Positions 61,719-64,000 of a stretch of 64,000 nt of DNA are shown here, piece after piece. The DNA lies in the NCBI RefSeq assembly GCF_018403245.1, contig NZ_BOSH01000004.1, positions 62,001 to 126,000 of the forward strand, written 5' to 3'. Each line of letters begins with the position of its first letter. Position 1 is the first letter of the stretch. Below the pieces are notes generated by a model that was given only the letters and a program-made list of their open reading frames with translations, was not told the origin of the DNA and ran no database searches. The position numbers and the translations under genes are program-made. This DNA is from Paenibacillus sp. J2TS4 (GTDB lineage Bacteria; Bacillota; Bacilli; Paenibacillales; NBRC-103111).

Positions 61719-63779
61719 GTGACAGGTCAGATACTCGGCGGAAGATACGAAATCCTGGAGAGAGTGGGCGGGGGCGGAATGGCGCTCGTCTACAAAGCTC
61801 ATGATCTGCTGCTTAATCGCCACGTGGCTGTTAAAGTGCTTCGCCAGCAATACATTCACGACGAAGAATTCATCTATCGCTTCGGCCGGGAGGCTCAATC
61901 CGCGGCTGCGTTATCCCATCCGAATGTGGTCAGCATTTATGATGTCGGGCAGGACGAGGATACCCATTACATCGTGATGGAGTATGTGGAAGGGATGACA
62001 TTGAACGACCTGATCAAGCAGAAAGCTCCGCTGCAGGTCGAGGAAGCGGTCCACATCGCTTCGCAAATTTGTGATGCGCTGGACCATGCCCACGCGAATG
62101 AAATTATTCATCGAGATATTAAGCCGCACAATATATTGATTGGAAAGAACGGCAGGGTAAAGGTCACCGATTTCGGCATCGCCCGGGCGGGAACCTCTTC
62201 AAGCATTACCCAAACCGGTTCAGTCGTCGGTTCGGTCCATTATTTTTCACCGGAGCATGCCAAAGGAATTGCGGCCGGAGCCAAGTCCGACTTGTATTCA
62301 CTTGGGATCGTATTGTATCAAATGCTCACAGGGAAGCTGCCTTTTCTCGGCGACAGCCCTATTAGCGTGGCGCTGAAGCATTTGCAGGAGGACGTAGAGG
62401 AGCCGCGCAAGGTGAACCCTCTCATTCCGCAAAGCGTAGAGAATATCATACTGAAGGCCATGCGTAAAAATCCCGAGCAGCGTTATCAATCGGCGGCCGA
62501 AATGCTCCGTGATCTGGAGACCTGCCTTCTGCCCGAGCGAAGGAATGAGCCGCGTTTGGCGGAACCGGAGGAGGACGACGGGGACGATGACGAGAAAACA
62601 AGGATCGTACCTGCCATTCGTTCGAATCACCCCGGTCTGGAGCCTGAGCCTGACGGGAAAGAAAAGAAGCGAAAGAGAACCGGTGTCTGGATTTGGACTC
62701 TCGTGTTCCTGGTCGTTGTCGGCGCTCTGCTGGCGGGAATTTATTATGTCAAAAGCCAGTTCGAGGTTAAAGACGTTCCTGTGCCCGATTATATCAACAA
62801 GCATGTGGACGAAGCGGTAGCCGAACTAGAAAGTGTTAATCTTGTCCCTAATATCGTGGCATATGAACATAGCGATGAAGTGGAGGAGAATTATGTTATT
62901 GATCAAAACCCTAAAAATACGACAATCAAGGAAGGCAGCACCGTTGAGCTGACCGTTAGCCTTGGAGTGGAATTGCCGAAGATGAAAGACTATGTCGGCA
63001 AGAAATGGGCGGACGTAGCCAAGGAAATGGAGGCATTAGGGATTGATAATTCTCGCATCGATGTGAAAGAGAAGCACGATGAGCAGGCGGTTGATACTAT
63101 TCTGGAGCAATTCCCTGAGCCGAATGAAGAATTCGACCCGGCCAAGGTGGAGATCAAATTAACGGTCAGCCAGGGTCTGGAGAAGTTCCCAATGCCTGAT
63201 TTGACCGGGAAAACGGTGGAGGAAGCGGACGCTACCCTGCTGCAGAAGAATTTGAGCCGCATCAAGGGTAAGGAAGGCGTTATTGAGAAGCCGTCTTTTT
63301 CACAGCCTAAAGGCAAAATTTACGATCAATGGCCTTACAAGCCGAATCAAGAGGTCGAATCGGGAACGAACAACATTATTTACTATGTCAGTTCGGGGCC
63401 TCCGGAAGATGCGGGGCAGCTTCTAGTTACCTTGCCGGAGCTGAAGCCGAAAGAGGAAGGAAAGGATTCTTCCTTCAAAATCATTATTACCGATGCCCAG
63501 TATGAAAATTACGAATACCGGACCTTCGAAATCTCGAAGCCTGATCTGCTTAATGTTCCAGTGATCGTAACGAAGGAGCGGAATGCGGTTATTCAAATGT
63601 TCCGCGACGATGCTTACTATGATTCGAGAACGGTCACCTACAACGATTATTTAGAGCACAAGCACGGACCCCGGCAGAACGAGACTGAGTCTTCATCTGA
63701 GCCATTGGGGGAAGATCAGCAGACTAAGGCGACGCCTGAGCCTGGGGGAGATCCCACACCGCAACCGGGGGGGCAATAA
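61719..63779 (+). CDS. prkC: Serine/threonine protein kinase with PASTA domains
   Basis: 686 residues from GTG 61719 (AGGTGAT upstream). Hanks-type kinase: GGGGMALVYKAHD, VAVKVL (Lys), HRDIKPHNIL, DFGIARAGTSS, then an acidic juxtamembrane linker and one membrane helix (GVWIWTLVFLVVVGALLAGIYYV, about residues 322-344). Outside are three PASTA repeats (about 350-415, 415-485, 485-560) that bind peptidoglycan fragments, then a beta-rich domain and a Pro/Gly/Thr tail. Signals spore germination and growth in response to muropeptides. Confidence 0.95.
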   Translation: MTGQILGGRYEILERVGGGGMALVYKAHDLLLNRHVAVKVLRQQYIHDEEFIYRFGREAQSAAALSHPNVVSIYDVGQDEDTHYIVMEYVEGMTLNDLIKQKAPLQVEEAVHIASQICDALDHAHANEIIHRDIKPHNILIGKNGRVKVTDFGIARAGTSSSITQTGSVVGSVHYFSPEHAKGIAAGAKSDLYSLGIVLYQMLTGKLPFLGDSPISVALKHLQEDVEEPRKVNPLIPQSVENIILKAMRKNPEQRYQSAAEMLRDLETCLLPERRNEPRLAEPEEDDGDDDEKTRIVPAIRSNHPGLEPEPDGKEKKRKRTGVWIWTLVFLVVVGALLAGIYYVKSQFEVKDVPVPDYINKHVDEAVAELESVNLVPNIVAYEHSDEVEENYVIDQNPKNTTIKEGSTVELTVSLGVELPKMKDYVGKKWADVAKEMEALGIDNSRIDVKEKHDEQAVDTILEQFPEPNEEFDPAKVEIKLTVSQGLEKFPMPDLTGKTVEEADATLLQKNLSRIKGKEGVIEKPSFSQPKGKIYDQWPYKPNQEVESGTNNIIYYVSSGPPEDAGQLLVTLPELKPKEEGKDSSFKIIITDAQYENYEYRTFEISKPDLLNVPVIVTKERNAVIQMFRDDAYYDSRTVTYNDYLEHKHGPRQNETESSSEPLGEDQQTKATPEPGGDPTPQPGGQ

Positions 63780-63781
63780 AG

Positions 63782-64000
63782 ATGCCGCAGGGAATGATCG
63801 TCAAAGCATTAAGCGGTTATTATTATGTACTTCCGGATGGAGATGGACAGGATCGGGTTCAATGCCGGGCCCGAGGTATTTTCAAGAAGAAGAACGTGAG
63901 TCCTCTGGTAGGGGACCGGGTGATTTACGAGGTGACGGAGAACGGCGAGGGGACGGTGGATGAAATTATGCCCCGTTCCACGGAGCTGATCCGTCCTCCG
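63782..64000 (+). CDS. rsgA: Ribosome small subunit-dependent GTPase A, partial
   Basis: 73 codons from ATG 63782 to the window end. The start MPQGMIVKALSGYYYVLPDG, then VQCRARGIFKKKNVSPLVGD and the segment ending TELIRPP, match the OB-fold N-terminus of RsgA (YloQ/CpgA). Only 2 nt lie between the prkC stop and this start, as in the prpC-prkC-rsgA order of B. subtilis. The GTPase domain is outside the window. Confidence 0.93.
   Translation, partial: MPQGMIVKALSGYYYVLPDGDGQDRVQCRARGIFKKKNVSPLVGDRVIYEVTENGEGTVDEIMPRSTELIRPP

Overview
The window looks like a chromosomal segment of a Paenibacillus-type Gram-positive, spore-forming member of the Firmicutes. The evidence is the mix of genes: RicF/YlbG, YlaN, RemA, RqcH, a YjcZ-like small membrane protein, a T-box leader before tyrS, a bacterial XPB helicase pair, and a 3' block (rqcH, yloB, yicC, remA, gmk, rpoZ, coaBC, priA, def, fmt, rsmB, rlmN, prpC, prkC, rsgA) in the same order as the Bacillus subtilis ylo region. 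No rRNA, tRNA, prophage, insertion sequence or CRISPR array was seen.

Layout. 1-4000: the end of an ECF sigma factor gene reading left, then a NEW3-domain membrane protein with a two-gene ABC transporter. 4050-10100: a class A penicillin-binding protein with two fibronectin-III domains (leftward), a T-box leader and tyrS (rightward), and rpsD with a long leader (leftward). 10200-20300: assorted chromosomal genes (lipoprotein, VTT membrane protein, M29 aminopeptidase, degenerate HPr-like protein, YlaN, Ca2+/H+ exchanger, SDR lacking the usual catalytic residues, Gls24 protein, FtsW-type protein, YugN, M20 hydrolase, CBS protein). 20388-25820: XPB helicase and its partner, RicF, YlbG and an unrecognised small protein. 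26142-28274: PHP phosphoesterase, UTP-glucose-1-phosphate uridylyltransferase and a YjcZ-like small protein.

28500-42100 is the accessory region and the most interesting part. It holds what looks like two parallel sugar or aminosugar modules. Module 1 is a Gfo/Idh/MocA oxidoreductase, a CE4-like deacetylase fold protein, a DegT/AHBA-synthase-type aminotransferase and an alpha/beta hydrolase. Module 2 is a second DegT aminotransferase, a xylose-isomerase-like TIM barrel, a second Gfo/Idh/MocA oxidoreductase and a ceramidase-like protein, the last three with 4-nt start/stop overlaps. Each module is associated with its own unusual regulator: a GntR winged-helix domain fused directly to a complete extracellular-solute-binding-protein-like domain, with no signal peptide. 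No transporter gene lies in the cluster, and no enzyme in it shows an obvious secretion signal. A good promoter followed by a palindromic, helically phased operator-like site precedes module 1.

42300-64000 is the conserved housekeeping block, from ribosome rescue (RqcH) through translation start and maturation (def, fmt, rsmB, rlmN) to the PrpC/PrkC phosphatase-kinase pair and RsgA. A bifunctional homocysteine methyltransferase/methylenetetrahydrofolate reductase gene sits inside it.

Intergenic spaces carry several dispersed repeat families: a hairpin element with a compensatory base-pair change between copies, a second palindromic element, a two-part module duplicated upstream of ylbG and def, and a composite patch at 44636-45100 with a short motif in both orientations plus a 44-bp tandem repeat. 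Many start codons were moved inward from the longest open frame on the basis of ribosome binding sites; each case is stated.
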